DNA from: Uliginosibacterium gangwonense DSM 18521
GTDB taxonomy: Bacteria; Pseudomonadota; Gammaproteobacteria; Burkholderiales; Rhodocyclaceae
Assembly (NCBI RefSeq): GCF_000373965.1
Contig: NZ_KB892835.1
Span: forward strand, 462,984 to 526,983
DNA length: 64,000 nt
Reading direction: 5' to 3'
Part shown: positions 36,733 through 46,844 of the stretch, piece after piece
Layout: every line of letters begins with the position of its first letter
Position numbering within the stretch: position 1 is the first letter of the stretch
Program-made: the position numbers and the translations under genes
Notes under the pieces: model-generated
Seen by the model: the letters and a program-made list of their open reading frames with translations, nothing else
Database searches by the model: none
What the model was told of the DNA's origin: nothing

Positions 36733-37551
36733 CTAGTGAGTAAAGGCGTGGGGGCTCTGGCAGAAGCACACTGCCGCATAGCCCACGACGCGGTTTCGGT
36801 CACCTGCCGTGTCGCCAGAATTGCGTAGCGCCAGCAGGCGTGGCGTGTATTGGTGTGCCTGGGCGGCCATGAGCAGGGCGTTGATGCCGGTGGCGCCGCA
36901 AGCTTGCTCATGGCCGATGATGGGTTGCATGGTGAGAATTTCTTCGCTGGTCAGTTTGTCGATGCGCTGTGCTTCGGTGTAGGAGTGGTAGTGCGACAGG
37001 TCGGAGCTGATCACGATCAGCGTCTCCGGCCCGCCCCATACCGCCTCCAATACCTGGGCCAGGGTGGTGGGGGACGTCATGCCCACCACCAGCGGCACGA
37101 TGGTGAAGCTGTCCAGCGTCAGTTGCAGAAAGGGGAGGATGACTTCCAGCGAATGTTCCTGTGCGTGGGCGCGATCATCGACGACAACCTCAGGCAACTG
37201 GGCGAGGCTGAACACGGCCTCGTTGTCGACTTCCACGGTTCCCAGCGGGGTTGCAAAGGCGCAAGCACCGGGCAGGGCAATACCTTCGAAGGCAAAACGG
37301 TGGCTGGGGCCGACCAGCACGACGCGGCGGATCTCCTCCCGCAAGGGCTCCAGCAGATTGAATGCTGCTGCGGCCGTGGAGCCCGAATACATATAGCCAG
37401 CGTGCGGTACGATCAGCGCCTTGGGCGGAGTGGCATTGTCGACGGGAGATTCCTGCGCCAGCAGCGTTTGAATCTGGCCGACCAGGGCATGGGGGTCGGC
37501 GGGGTAAAACAGCCCTGCAACAGCGGGTGCGCGAACAGGTTGAGAAGCCAT
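36733..37551 (-). CDS. amrB: AmmeMemoRadiSam system protein B (MEMO1 family)
   Basis: A 272-residue protein of the MEMO1 family, related in fold to extradiol dioxygenases. It begins RAPAVAGLFYPADPHALVG. Key segments: ALIVPHAGYMYSGSTAAAAF and VVLVGPSHRFAFEGIALPG (both with His), AQEHSLEVILPFLQL, IVISSDLSHYHSYTEAQ and HEQACGATGINALLMAA. The His and Asp residues in these loops are expected to bind a metal. Human MEMO1 is implicated in redox and metal signalling. It is the first gene of the amrB-amrA-amrS operon. The initiator has no clear ribosome site and a hairpin plus T run lies just upstream. Confidence 0.92.
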   Translation of the reverse strand: MASQPVRAPAVAGLFYPADPHALVGQIQTLLAQESPVDNATPPKALIVPHAGYMYSGSTAAAAFNLLEPLREEIRRVVLVGPSHRFAFEGIALPGACAFATPLGTVEVDNEAVFSLAQLPEVVVDDRAHAQEHSLEVILPFLQLTLDSFTIVPLVVGMTSPTTLAQVLEAVWGGPETLIVISSDLSHYHSYTEAQRIDKLTSEEILTMQPIIGHEQACGATGINALLMAAQAHQYTPRLLALRNSGDTAGDRNRVVGYAAVCFCQSPHAFTH

Positions 37552-37568
37552 CGTCGGGTAATCGATTC

Positions 37569-37609
37569 AAAAAAGCCGCCTCCCGCCTTGCAGCAGGGGC
37601 GTGCGGGAG
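37569..37609 (-). terminator. Orphan hairpin with T run in the amrB leader
   Basis: On the minus strand a 7-bp stem (CTCCCGC / GCGGGAG) is followed by five bases and then six T, 18 nt before the amrB start. No gene lies upstream on that strand before lpxC, so it may be an attenuator for amrB or stop antisense transcripts. Confidence 0.3.
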
Positions 37610-37834
37610 AGATGTGCGATACAGGCTGCCAAGCTTTGCGCGGGTGGGGTACGCCCTCGTAAAACAGATCCTTAACCGTAAACCTTACTCCTTCGCCTGC
37701 GTGAAGGGGGTGTCCGGCCCAAAAGGGTGAGCGCCGATTGGCGCTGGCAATCTTGAGCATAGGCGGCCAAGCTTGGGTATGCCAGAGTACAATCCAGACT
37801 TCCATATCGTAATGAGAACAAGGGAATCCTCCCC

Positions 37835-38752
37835 GTGATCAGGCAAAGAACCCTCAAGAGCATCGTCAAGGCCACCGGCGTGGGGCTGCATGGCGGCCAG
37901 CGTGTCGAACTGTGTTTGCGCCCCGCCCCCGTGGATACCGGAATCGTATTCTTCCGGGTCGATCTGGACCCCGTGGTGGAAATGCCAGCGGACCCCTATT
38001 CAGTGGTCGACACGCGTCTGTGCTCCGGCCTGCAAAAAGGCCCGGCCAAGATCGGCACGGTGGAACACCTCATGTCTGCGCTGGCGGGGCTGGGGGTGGA
38101 TAACTGCTATGTGGAAGTCGATGCGCCGGAAATCCCCATTCTGGACGGGAGCGCCGCGCCGTTTGTTTTCCTGCTCCAGTCTGCAGGCTTTCAGGTGCAG
38201 GACGCCCCCAAGCGCTTCCTGCGGGTGATCAAAACGGTGGAGTACCGTGATGGCGACAAATGGGTGAAGCTGGAACCCTACGATGGTTTCCGCCTGAGCT
38301 TTGCGATCCACTTCAACCATCCGGCGGTTGATAGTACCCAGACCAATGTCACCGTGGATTTTGCCCATCAGGTTTACGCCCGGGATGTGGCGCGCGCCCG
38401 CACCTTCGGCTTCATGCAGGAGGTGGAGGCGATGCGCAACATGGGGCTGGCGCTGGGCGGCAGCCTGGATAACGCCATCGTGATGGATGAACACCGCATC
38501 CTCAACCCCTACGGCCTGCGGTATGAAGATGAGTTCGCCAAACACAAGATCCTGGATGCGATTGGCGACCTCTACCTTGCCAATCATCCCCTGCTGGCAG
38601 CCTATAGTGCCAACAAGGCCGGGCACGCGCTCAACAACCAGATTCTGCGTGTGCTGCTCGAAGACAAGAGCGCCTGGGAAATCGTGAGTTTTGAAGAGGA
38701 TCAGGTCGTGCCGGAGTCGCTGCGTGGGCAGATTGCGCTGCTGCCTGCTTAA
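37835..38752 (+). CDS. lpxC: UDP-3-O-acyl-N-acetylglucosamine deacetylase LpxC
   Basis: The 305-residue zinc enzyme catalyses the committed step of lipid A synthesis, removing acetate from the UDP-GlcNAc derivative. It begins [20 protein letters not shown] from a GTG, with AAGGGA 9 nt upstream. Zinc ligands are expected in [15 protein letters not shown] (His) and [15 protein letters not shown] (His and Asp); the catalytic Glu is in the first of these, next to the His. [13 protein letters not shown] and the substrate-binding insert are present. Length is standard. The usual mur-fts neighbours are absent here; lpxC is followed by convergent dciA and then secA, an order seen in beta- and gammaproteobacteria. 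Confidence 0.96.
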   Translation: MIRQRTLKSIVKATGVGLHGGQRVELCLRPAPVDTGIVFFRVDLDPVVEMPADPYSVVDTRLCSGLQKGPAKIGTVEHLMSALAGLGVDNCYVEVDAPEIPILDGSAAPFVFLLQSAGFQVQDAPKRFLRVIKTVEYRDGDKWVKLEPYDGFRLSFAIHFNHPAVDSTQTNVTVDFAHQVYARDVARARTFGFMQEVEAMRNMGLALGGSLDNAIVMDEHRILNPYGLRYEDEFAKHKILDAIGDLYLANHPLLAAYSANKAGHALNNQILRVLLEDKSAWEIVSFEEDQVVPESLRGQIALLPA

Positions 38753-38767
38753 CGCGGGCAACAGAGG

Positions 38768-39196
38768 TTAGCGGCTCTTGTCTTCCATGTGCTTGAGTGC
38801 CTGGGCCAACGGGTCGTCTGGCGACATGGACTCGCGCAGTTGCCGCAGAGCATCCCGCCCTGTGGGGGTGATGCTGCGCCGGGGGGGCGTGGGCGGAGGG
38901 GCGTGACGCTCCACGCGCACCTTGATCTTGATCTCCACAATCGGCATCCCATCGTTCATCAACGCCCCGCGCAGGGTCTCCTGACTCAATTTGAGCCGAG
39001 TGGCTAGTGCGGGCGAAGGCACATGCAGGTACAGTACGCCATCCTGCACGTTGGCCACCTGGACCAGATTGCGCATCACCTGTGGCACAGCGCGGCTGAC
39101 GATGCGCTGCAGGCGTAACAAACGTGCAGCATGATCTTGCAGGCGGGCTAGTGGCTCAGAGGCGCCAAGAATTTTCTTCAGGGGGGTTGATGCCAT
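38768..39196 (-). CDS. dciA: DciA (DUF721) replicative helicase operator protein
   Basis: A 142-residue protein with the DUF721/DciA domain in its first 95 residues (ASEPLARLQDHAARLLRLQR, VPQVMRNLVQVANVQDGVLY, PSPALATRLKLSQETLRGAL) and a charged, probably flexible tail. DciA interacts with the replicative helicase DnaB and promotes its loading in bacteria lacking DnaC or DnaI. Its position between lpxC and secA, on the opposite strand, is the usual one for this family, which supports the call. The function in this organism is inferred from the family. Confidence 0.85.
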   Translation of the reverse strand: MASTPLKKILGASEPLARLQDHAARLLRLQRIVSRAVPQVMRNLVQVANVQDGVLYLHVPSPALATRLKLSQETLRGALMNDGMPIVEIKIKVRVERHAPPPTPPRRSITPTGRDALRQLRESMSPDDPLAQALKHMEDKSR

Positions 39197-39367
39197 CGGT
39201 TTAGCCCCAATATGCGAAGGGATGTGTTACGCCGTGCCACTGCCAGGAAGTCTTGTTTTATCGCAAGAACGGTAGCGGGGACCCGGCCATTCGCCGGGAT
39301 ACTAACAGAGTCGGCAAAACGAGCGTGCTAGAATCCGTGTTTTGCTGCATTTCACTCATTCATCAAT

Positions 39368-42094
39368 ATGCTCGCAGGCCTCCTCAAAAAAGTGTTTGGC
39401 AGCCGTAACGATCGGCTGATTCGGCAGTATATGCAGACCGTCCGTCTCATCAACTCGCTGGAACCGAAAATCCAGGTCCTGTCCGATGAGGCCTTGCGTG
39501 GCAAGACCGAAGAATTCCGGGCTCGGCTTGCCAAGGGGGAAGAGCTTGATGCGCTTCTGCCCGAAGCTTTTGCCGTGGTACGTGAGGCCGCCGTGCGGGT
39601 GTACGGCATGCGCCACTTCGATGTACAGATGGTCGGCGGCATGGTGCTGCACTACGGCAAGATTGCCGAGATGCGTACCGGTGAAGGTAAAACACTGACC
39701 GCCACGCTCGCCGTCTACCTCAATGCACTGTCCGGCAAGGGCGTGCATGTGGTGACCGTCAATGACTATTTGGCCAGCCGCGATGCGGAGAACATGGGGC
39801 GGATCTACAAGTTCCTGGGCATGAGCGTAGGGGTGATCCTCTCGCAGCAACGCCCGGAGGAAAAGCAGACTGCCTATGCGGCCGACATCACCTACGGCAC
39901 CAACAACGAATACGGCTTCGACTACCTGCGCGACAACATGGTCGACGACGTCAGCCGTCGCACCCAGCGTGGGCTGCACTATGCGATTGTTGACGAAGTC
40001 GACTCCATCCTGATTGATGAAGCCCGTACTCCGCTGATCATCTCGGGCCAGGCGGAAGATCACACCGATCTGTATGTGAAGATGAATGCCGTGCCCCCGC
40101 TGCTGACCGAGCAGATTGGTGAGGACGACAAGGTGACCCGGCCCGGCGACTACACCCTGGATCTGAAGGGGCGTCAGGTACTGCTCACCGAGCAGGGCCA
40201 TGAGCATGCCGAGGAAATCCTTGAGCGCCTAGGCATTCTGGCCGCTGGTACCAGCCTGTATGACCCGGCCAACATCCTGCTGATCCATCACCTCTATGCG
40301 GCCCTGCGTGCCCACACCCTGTTCCACAAGGACCAGGAATATGTGGTGCAGGACGGCGAAGTGGTGATCGTGGACGAATTCACCGGCCGCCTGATGAGCG
40401 GGCGGCGCTGGTCCGATGGCTTGCATCAGGCGGTGGAAGCAAAGGAAGGCGTCGAGATCAATTCCGAGAACCAGACGCTGGCCTCGATCACCTTCCAGAA
40501 CTATTTCAGGATGTATTCCAAGCTGGGCGGGATGACGGGGACGGCGGATACCGAAGCCTACGAATTCCACCAGATCTATAGCCTGGAAACCGTGGTGGTG
40601 CCGACCAATAAGCCGATGGTCCGCAAGGACATGAACGACTTGGTCTATCGCACTGCCAACGAAAAATATACAGCCATCATCGCCGATATCCGTGGCTGCC
40701 ATGAACGTGGCCAGCCGGTGCTGGTGGGGACTACCTCGATTGAAAGCTCCGAGCTGCTCTCCGATCTGCTGACCCGCGAGAAGCTGCCCCATCAGGTGCT
40801 CAACGCCAAGCAACATGATCGTGAAGCCGAGATCGTGGCCCAGGCCGGGCGTCCGGGTGTGATCACGATTGCGACCAACATGGCCGGTCGTGGGACGGAC
40901 ATTGTGCTTGGCGGCAGCATCGAAAAGCCCATCGCGCAACTCAAGGACAATGCCGACTTGCCGGAGGCCGACAAGGACGCCCAGATTACCCAGCTGCGCA
41001 GTGAATGGCAGGTTCTGCACGATCAGGTGGTGGCTGCTGGAGGTCTAAAGATCATTGGGACCGAGCGCCACGAATCCCGCCGGATCGACAACCAGTTGCG
41101 TGGCCGTTCCGGTCGCCAGGGTGACCCGGGTGAGAGCCGCTTCTATCTCTCGCTCGAAGACCCGCTGATGAAGATTTTCGGCGGCGAGCGTCTGAATGCA
41201 ATCATGGTGCGCCTGAAGATGCCTGAGGGCGAGCCGATTGAGGCTGGCATGGTCAACCGTTCGCTGGAATCTGCCCAGCGCAAGGTTGAGCAACGCAACT
41301 TCGATATCCGCAAGCAATTGCTGGAATACGATGATGTGGCCAACGACCAGCGCAAGGTGATCTACCACCAGCGTAACGATCTGTTGGTGGCCGATGATAT
41401 TGGCGAGACAGTCAAGGCGCTTCGCCATGGCGTGCTGCGTGATGAGTTCCGCAACTTCGTGCCCGTTGATTCGGTGGAAGAACAATGGGACCTGCCAGGG
41501 TTCGAGAAGCTCCTGCAAGACAGTTACCGTTTGGGGCTGCCGGTGGTCGATTGGGCCAAGGGCAACCAGAACCTGTCGGACGAAGACATCATTACGCGTG
41601 TTGTCGAGGCAGCCGACAAGGCTTACGTCGAGAAGATTGAAGATGTTGACCCCACCGCATGGCGCGATTTTGAGCGTGCCATGATGCTCAACAGCCTGGA
41701 TCAGCATTGGCGCGAACACCTTGCTGCACTGGATCACCTGCGCCAAGGCATCCATTTGCGCGGTTACGCACAGAAGAACCCGAAGCAGGAATACAAGCGC
41801 GAAGCCTTCGAATTGTTCGAGTCGCTGCTCGACATGGTGCGCTACGAAGTCACGCGTCAGTTGATGGCTGTGCAGATCCGCTCGCAAGAGCAGGTTGAAG
41901 AAGCGGCTGAAAAGCATTCGGCAGTGGAAAACGTGCAATATCACCACGCCGATTACGAAGAGGCGCTGGCCAAGGCGGCTGAAGGGGAGAAGCAGCAACC
42001 CTTGCAGAACAACGGTATGCGCATCGGGCGCAACGATCCCTGCCCCTGCGGGTCAGGCAAGAAATACAAGCACTGTCACGGCGCCCTGGGTTGA
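39368..42094 (+). CDS. secA: Preprotein translocase ATPase SecA
   Basis: The 908-residue motor drives secretory proteins through SecYEG. Motifs in order: [18 protein letters not shown] (Walker A), [53 protein letters not shown] (Walker B), [24 protein letters not shown] and [18 protein letters not shown]. The helical scaffold and a long linker follow. The C-terminus ends with the zinc finger [18 protein letters not shown], which binds SecB and lipids. Length and order are normal. CTAGAAT about 35 nt before the ATG could be a -10 element. A strong bidirectional terminator follows. Confidence 0.98.
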   Translation: MLAGLLKKVFGSRNDRLIRQYMQTVRLINSLEPKIQVLSDEALRGKTEEFRARLAKGEELDALLPEAFAVVREAAVRVYGMRHFDVQMVGGMVLHYGKIAEMRTGEGKTLTATLAVYLNALSGKGVHVVTVNDYLASRDAENMGRIYKFLGMSVGVILSQQRPEEKQTAYAADITYGTNNEYGFDYLRDNMVDDVSRRTQRGLHYAIVDEVDSILIDEARTPLIISGQAEDHTDLYVKMNAVPPLLTEQIGEDDKVTRPGDYTLDLKGRQVLLTEQGHEHAEEILERLGILAAGTSLYDPANILLIHHLYAALRAHTLFHKDQEYVVQDGEVVIVDEFTGRLMSGRRWSDGLHQAVEAKEGVEINSENQTLASITFQNYFRMYSKLGGMTGTADTEAYEFHQIYSLETVVVPTNKPMVRKDMNDLVYRTANEKYTAIIADIRGCHERGQPVLVGTTSIESSELLSDLLTREKLPHQVLNAKQHDREAEIVAQAGRPGVITIATNMAGRGTDIVLGGSIEKPIAQLKDNADLPEADKDAQITQLRSEWQVLHDQVVAAGGLKIIGTERHESRRIDNQLRGRSGRQGDPGESRFYLSLEDPLMKIFGGERLNAIMVRLKMPEGEPIEAGMVNRSLESAQRKVEQRNFDIRKQLLEYDDVANDQRKVIYHQRNDLLVADDIGETVKALRHGVLRDEFRNFVPVDSVEEQWDLPGFEKLLQDSYRLGLPVVDWAKGNQNLSDEDIITRVVEAADKAYVEKIEDVDPTAWRDFERAMMLNSLDQHWREHLAALDHLRQGIHLRGYAQKNPKQEYKREAFELFESLLDMVRYEVTRQLMAVQIRSQEQVEEAAEKHSAVENVQYHHADYEEALAKAAEGEKQQPLQNNGMRIGRNDPCPCGSGKKYKHCHGALG

Positions 42095-42114
42095 TCCTGG
42101 CGTGCGTTGGATCG

Positions 42115-42145
42115 AAAAAAAGCCGACCCTGGAGGTCGGCTTTTT
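42115..42145. terminator. Bidirectional terminator between secA and a convergent small gene
   Basis: A 12-bp stem (AAAAAGCCGACC with its complement) and a 5-nt loop, with T runs on both strands: five T after the stem on the plus strand and seven on the minus strand. It serves secA and the minus-strand gene ending at 42160. Confidence 0.92.
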
Positions 42146-42159
42146 CTTGCCATCTGCGC

Positions 42160-42474
42160 TCAGGAATTCAATGCGGCCAGCACTTCCTGCGTCACATTAC
42201 GCCCGCCACCGAGATTGGTCCCCAAGGCTCCGATGCTGTAGATCAGCCCCCAGGGAAAGCCCCACCAACCCAGGAACAGGGTCATCAACGTGAAGCTGAT
42301 GCCATGTTTGAAGCTGCCTTCGCCTGCCTTGACGAAATAGACGTCGGAGGATCGCTTGAAAGACATCACTACAACGGAAATGCAGTAATCAAACACCACA
42401 AATTTCCCGCCCTTGGCCAGCTCTTCATTGAGCTGAGCCACAGTCATATTCTCGATGCCATTGATCTTGGCCAT
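42160..42474 (-). CDS. Small membrane protein of unknown function
   Basis: From the ATG at 42474 (MAKINGIENMTVAQLNEELA, GGGGAAAT just upstream) the product has 104 residues; the longer open frame upstream lacks a ribosome site. The N-terminal third is soluble. KFVVFDYCISVVVMSFKRSS is amphipathic or membrane-associated, and the C-terminal half carries FTLMTLFLGWWGFPWGLIYS, a hydrophobic hairpin. The string GWWGFPWG is a recognisable feature of a widespread small-protein family with no known role. It is transcribed alone, towards secA. Confidence 0.7.
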   Translation of the reverse strand: MAKINGIENMTVAQLNEELAKGGKFVVFDYCISVVVMSFKRSSDVYFVKAGEGSFKHGISFTLMTLFLGWWGFPWGLIYSIGALGTNLGGGRNVTQEVLAALNS

Positions 42475-42747
42475 GATTTCCCCGTATACGTCATGTTGAT
42501 GATGCGTTGTGTATAGATCTGCCAACGCCAGCTGTCGTTGTACGGGCAAGCATAATGCAGGGGTGAGGCGCATTGGGGGTAAGGTGCCAGACGGATTGAC
42601 GGCTCCACACGCAGGTGGCTGAAATACAGGCCCTGTAAAACCTTGTGCCACATGCCTGCTTGCCCTTTGGTGGGCGCTTGCCTGCACGTTTATCAAGTAA
42701 TCTATCAATGAATGGGTCTATCTTCTTCTTTATCAGGGGGTTTCGAT

Positions 42748-44370
42748 ATGAAGCTTTCAACCAGACTAGGAATCGTGGTGATCTGCGGAGTGATCGGGCT
42801 GCTCCTGATCGGTGGCATGGGGCTGCACAGCTTGCGGGCGGGTCTGATGGGGGAGCGGCAGGCGCAGATTGATAATCTGCTCAAGATGTCGTTCACCCTG
42901 GTCAACCGTTATTACGCCCAGGAGGCATCCGGCAAGATGCCGCGCGCCCAGGCCCAGGCTGCTGCGGTTGAGGCATTGCTGGGCTTGCAGAACGAGAGTG
43001 CATATGTATTCGTGCGTGACGATAACGATGTGATGGTGGTGCATATCCGCCCGGACCGCATGGGCAAGGTTGATCCGGGGAAGTTGCCCGATGGGCGTAC
43101 TTCGTCGGGCATCTATCGTGAGGAACTGGCCAAACAGGGGAAGTATGCTTTTGTCACGCTCCCCTCAACCAAGCCGGGCGCCAAGGCAGGCGAGCTGACG
43201 CCAAAGCTCAACGGGGTGACGCGCTTTGATCCGTGGAACTGGACGATTGGCACTGGGTTCTTTCTGGATGATATTGAGGCCAAATACAACGCCTATGCCA
43301 TGTCGATGTTGATCGTTGGGCTATGCGTATTGGGCTTTACCGTGGCACTGACAATCTACTTTGCACGGGGCATTTATCGTCAGTTGGGCGGGGAGCCTGC
43401 CTATGCGGCGGAAATCACCCGCCACATTGCTTCGGGCCATTTGGGGCGGACGATCAAGGCGGCTCCTGCTGGCAGCTTGCTGGCGGCCCTGGCACAGATG
43501 CAGCAGAGCCTGCGCGAGATGATCCGGGATGTGGTGACCAAGGCCGAGTCCGTCAAACATGCCGCCTCTGACATCCAACTGACCATGGAAGAGATCAGCG
43601 CCGCCTCCGCACATTCTTCCGAGGCGACATCTTCGACAGCGGCCGCTATTGAAGAGATGGTCGTTAGCGTGGGCATGATTGCCGACAGCGCCCGTGAGAC
43701 GGAGAGCAATTCTGCCCATGCCACCGAGTTGGCCCGGCACGGTCAGACCCAGGTGAGTGCCGCAACCGACGAAATCCAGCAAATTTCCGCAAAAATCGAG
43801 GCGGCTTCGACCCAGATTGAAGGCTTGGCTGGACGCACCAAGCAGATCGGCGGAGTTGCCAATGTCATTAAGGATATTGCCGACCAGACCAACCTTCTGG
43901 CGCTGAACGCGGCCATTGAGGCCGCACGGGCAGGCGAGCAGGGGCGTGGTTTTGCGGTGGTGGCCGATGAGGTGCGTAAGCTTGCCGAGCGTACCGCGCT
44001 GGCTACCAACGAGATTACCCAGACGATCCAGGCCGTACAGACAGATACCTCACAGGTGGTGGCTAGCATGGCAGAGGTGGCCCCGCAGGTGGTGCGTGGG
44101 GTCAACATGGCCGAGGAGGCCGCCCAATCCCTGCGGGGAATCAATCAGGGGGCCGAGGCCACCCTGGGCAAGATCCGCGATGTCGTCCACGCCACCGCCG
44201 AGCAGACCTCTGCCAGCAACAGCATTGCGGCAAATGTTGAGCGCATTGCCACCATGCTGGAAGAAGCCGACAAGGCGGTGCAGGGTGCAAACGCCTCAAC
44301 CAATCTGCTCTCAGGCATGGCCCGGGACATCCATGAGGCGGTAGCGCGTTTCAAGGTGGAGGAGGAATAA
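42748..44370 (+). CDS. Methyl-accepting chemotaxis protein with Cache sensor
   Basis: From the ATG at 42748 ([25 protein letters not shown] 7 nt upstream) the protein has 540 residues. A membrane helix (about 7-29) is followed by a periplasmic single-Cache domain (to about 185) with [41 protein letters not shown] and [21 protein letters not shown]. This domain type often binds small organic acids. A second helix ([20 protein letters not shown]), HAMP and a signalling coiled coil with [20 protein letters not shown] at the tip follow. A terminator follows the stop codon. It is divergent from the small membrane protein gene. Confidence 0.9.
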   Translation: MKLSTRLGIVVICGVIGLLLIGGMGLHSLRAGLMGERQAQIDNLLKMSFTLVNRYYAQEASGKMPRAQAQAAAVEALLGLQNESAYVFVRDDNDVMVVHIRPDRMGKVDPGKLPDGRTSSGIYREELAKQGKYAFVTLPSTKPGAKAGELTPKLNGVTRFDPWNWTIGTGFFLDDIEAKYNAYAMSMLIVGLCVLGFTVALTIYFARGIYRQLGGEPAYAAEITRHIASGHLGRTIKAAPAGSLLAALAQMQQSLREMIRDVVTKAESVKHAASDIQLTMEEISAASAHSSEATSSTAAAIEEMVVSVGMIADSARETESNSAHATELARHGQTQVSAATDEIQQISAKIEAASTQIEGLAGRTKQIGGVANVIKDIADQTNLLALNAAIEAARAGEQGRGFAVVADEVRKLAERTALATNEITQTIQAVQTDTSQVVASMAEVAPQVVRGVNMAEEAAQSLRGINQGAEATLGKIRDVVHATAEQTSASNSIAANVERIATMLEEADKAVQGANASTNLLSGMARDIHEAVARFKVEEE

Positions 44371-44398
44371 GTCGATCCCGTTGGAAGAAAGCTTGTTG

Positions 44399-44428
44399 CG
44401 CCCACCCATTGTGGTGGGCGTTTGTTTT
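44399..44428 (+). terminator. Intrinsic terminator after the chemoreceptor gene
   Basis: An 8-bp GC stem (CGCCCACC / GGTGGGCG), a 6-nt loop and then TTTGTTTT. It lies inside the extended open frame of the next gene, which argues for a later start of that gene. Confidence 0.8.
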
Positions 44429-44587
44429 CCAGGCCAGCCCAAAATCGTCCTTATGGGCGAAACAGTAGATTGGATGGGGGGCAGGGTGTTTTTTTCACCT
44501 TTTTTACACCCCGCTTCCTATGCTTCGGGGCATGAAGCGATTGCTCTGATGAACGCGCGTTTTCTGATGATCTTGGGGTTTGGTGGA

Positions 44588-46120
44588 ATGGATTCCTCTA
44601 CAAAGCGGACTGGTTCGAAACTGCTGGGATATGTGGTGGCTACGCTGTCGGTTGCCGTGGTGACTGTTGTGGCCCGGTCTTTGCCGTCAAGCGTGGTGGA
44701 GCCTGCCAACTTGGTCATGCTCTACCTGCTCGCCGTGGTGGGAGTGGCCCTGCGCCATGGGCGTGGGCCCGCAGTGTTCTGTGCGCTGCTGGGCGTATTG
44801 GCCTTTGATTTCTTTTGCGTGCCACCGCACCTGTCGTTTGCCGTCAGCGACGTGCAATATCTGTTTACCTTCGCAGTCATGCTGCTGGTGGGGATGTTGT
44901 TGACCCATCTGACGGCTGGGGTACGTCATCAGGCAGACCTGACCTCCCTGCGTGAGCAGGCCGCCCGCCGTCTGTATGTTTTGGCTCAGGAGTTGGCCGG
45001 GTGTGCCGACCCCGCCAAGGTCTGCCATCTGCTGATGGATTTTGTCACCAAGGATTTTGGTGGCTATACCGAAATCTGGTGGGAAGACTCCACTCATGCT
45101 TTGGGCCTGCTGGCCCCTTCTGACACCCCCGTACTGATGGCGGATGAACGGGGGCACGTCCCGCTGTTTGTGGCTTCGGTAATGGAAAGTGGCCAGATCA
45201 GCGAATATGAAGATCTGGCGCGTGACGGTTTCCGCCTTCTGTTATGTCCGTTGGATGCCCCCATGCGGCGCCGTGGTGTGCTGGCGGTGACCATGCCGCA
45301 GGATCACCTTGAGCCCCTGGTGGCGCAGCAGTTGGCCTCTGTGGCCTTGCTCGCCGCGACAACCCTGGAGCGCCTGCACTACGTGGATGTGGCGCAGGGG
45401 GCCATGCTCGATATGGAACGGGAGCGCCTGCGCAGCACGATTCTTTCCGCCTTGTCGCATGACCTGCGTACCCCGCTGACGGTGATGGTTGGCCGCATTG
45501 ATGCCCTGTGCGATGAAGTGCGTGCCACAGGCGGGCGGTCTTTGGAGCTGGCCCAGGCCATTCGCTCCCAGGTGGTGGGGGTGAGCGAGCTGACCGACAA
45601 TCTGCTGGATTTGGCCCGGCTGCAATCGGGCAAGGTGCGTCTGCGCCAGGAGTGGCAATCCGTGGAAGAGATTGTTGGTGCCGCACTGGCGCATCTGGGC
45701 GAGCGCCTGGATGGGCATGTCGTGGAAGTCGACGTGCCCTGCGATTTGCCTTTGGTGGAGTTCGATGCTGTGCTGATGGAGCGGGTGTTATGCAATCTGA
45801 TTGATAACGCTGTGCGCTACGGCGCAAAATGGGTACGGGTGGTGGCCCGTGTGACGGACAGCCGCCTTGGCCTCACGGTGGAAGATGACGGCCCGGGGCT
45901 ACCCGCCGAGTTGTTGGGCCAGATTTTTGAGCCCTTTGTGCGCGGCCCTGCAGCCAAGCCCGATGGCCTGGGACTGGGTTTGTCGATATGCCGACTGATT
46001 GTTGAGGCGCATGGTGGGCAAGTGCAGGCCCAAAGCCGCAGTGAGGGGGGCGCACGGTTCACGCTTGAGTTGCCACGCCGCAATCCGCCGTTGGTGGAGC
46101 TGGAGGAGAGCCTGGCATGA
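44588..46120 (+). CDS. KdpD-like sensor histidine kinase lacking the N-terminal sensor
   Basis: The open frame begins at 44381, but its first part contains a terminator, so the ATG at 44588 (MDSSTKRTGSKLLGYV, GGGG 9 nt upstream) is preferred; 510 residues. The DUF4118 membrane domain with four helices is typical of KdpD (NLVMLYLLAVVGVALRHGRG, FDFFCVPPHLSFAVSDVQYL). A GAF-like domain (about 135-260) and the kinase core follow: STILSALSHDLRTPLTVMVG, LIDNAVRYG, VEDDGPGLP and GLGLGLSICRLI. E. coli KdpD has about 400 further N-terminal residues (KdpD and USP domains with a Walker A); these are absent. It overlaps the response regulator gene by 4 nt and precedes kup. Confidence 0.87.
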   Translation: MDSSTKRTGSKLLGYVVATLSVAVVTVVARSLPSSVVEPANLVMLYLLAVVGVALRHGRGPAVFCALLGVLAFDFFCVPPHLSFAVSDVQYLFTFAVMLLVGMLLTHLTAGVRHQADLTSLREQAARRLYVLAQELAGCADPAKVCHLLMDFVTKDFGGYTEIWWEDSTHALGLLAPSDTPVLMADERGHVPLFVASVMESGQISEYEDLARDGFRLLLCPLDAPMRRRGVLAVTMPQDHLEPLVAQQLASVALLAATTLERLHYVDVAQGAMLDMERERLRSTILSALSHDLRTPLTVMVGRIDALCDEVRATGGRSLELAQAIRSQVVGVSELTDNLLDLARLQSGKVRLRQEWQSVEEIVGAALAHLGERLDGHVVEVDVPCDLPLVEFDAVLMERVLCNLIDNAVRYGAKWVRVVARVTDSRLGLTVEDDGPGLPAELLGQIFEPFVRGPAAKPDGLGLGLSICRLIVEAHGGQVQAQSRSEGGARFTLELPRRNPPLVELEESLA

Positions 46121-46791
46121 GCGCAAGGGTATTGGTGTTGGAAGACGAGCCGCAGATTCGTGGCATGCTATGCCAAAGCCTCGTGAGTGAATCCTTGCAG
46201 GCCCATGGCGCTGGTAGTTTGGCGCAGGCGCGTGATGCATTGGGGAGCGAGGCTTTCCAACTGGCGATTGTGGACCTGGGGCTGCCGGATGGATCGGGCC
46301 AGGACTTCATTCAGGAGCTGCGGGCCTGGAGTACGATGCCGGTTCTGGTGCTCTCTGCCCGCACCCAGGAACGCGACAAAATTGCAGCGCTGGATGCCGG
46401 GGCGGATGATTATCTGACCAAGCCATTTGCACGGGGTGAGCTTCTTGCCAGGGTGCGGGCCCTGTTGCGACGGGGTGGCACAGATGCCCAACCGGTGCTG
46501 AATTTTGGCGAGGTGCGGGTGGATTTCATCCATCGTCAGGTTTGGCGCCGGGATGAAGAAGTACACTTGACGCCTATCGAATTTCAACTGCTCTCGGTCA
46601 TGATCGCAGGCCAGGGCAAGGTGCTGACTCATCGCCATCTCTTGCGCGAGGTGTGGGGAGGTGCCTATGTGGATAGCCCACACTATTTACGCATATACGT
46701 GGGGCATTTGCGCCAGAAGCTGGAGATTGATTCGGCGCGACCACGTCATTTCATTACCGAGACAGGAACCGGTTACCGGTTCGTGCTCTAA
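46117..46791 (+). CDS. KdpE-like response regulator, OmpR family
   Basis: A 224-residue regulator with an N-terminal receiver (VLVLEDEPQIRGML, phospho-acceptor Asp in LAIVDLGLPDGSGQDF, Lys in YLTKPFARGEL) and a C-terminal winged helix (VHLTPIEFQLLSVMIAGQGK, YVDSPHYLRIYVGHLRQKLE, GTGYRFVL). The sequence resembles KdpE. Translation is coupled to the KdpD-like kinase by ATGA overlap. kup starts 53 nt downstream on the same strand, so this pair probably controls potassium uptake through Kup, whereas kdpFABC is not in the window. Confidence 0.88.
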   Translation: MSARVLVLEDEPQIRGMLCQSLVSESLQAHGAGSLAQARDALGSEAFQLAIVDLGLPDGSGQDFIQELRAWSTMPVLVLSARTQERDKIAALDAGADDYLTKPFARGELLARVRALLRRGGTDAQPVLNFGEVRVDFIHRQVWRRDEEVHLTPIEFQLLSVMIAGQGKVLTHRHLLREVWGGAYVDSPHYLRIYVGHLRQKLEIDSARPRHFITETGTGYRFVL

Positions 46792-46844
46792 GCCCATATG
46801 CTGCATGGCAGCCTGTATTTCTTAAATCCTGTTGTGGAGAAACC

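Noticed and set aside
37681..37740. A string in the amrB leader resembling part of a glycine riboswitch (GCGAAGGAGTAAGG on the minus strand)
   Set aside because: The matching GGGAGAG and ACTCTCAGG elements of that aptamer are absent, so the likeness is probably accidental.
37413..37805. Minus-strand open frame of 130 codons reaching from amrB into the spacer before lpxC
   Set aside because: It is out of frame with amrB over most of its length, has no ribosome site and no resemblance to a known protein.
44381..44587. The extended N-terminus of the KdpD-like kinase as a remnant of the missing sensor, or as a frameshift
   Set aside because: The stretch contains the terminator of the preceding gene and no KdpD-like residues in any frame, so it is leader, not a broken sensor.
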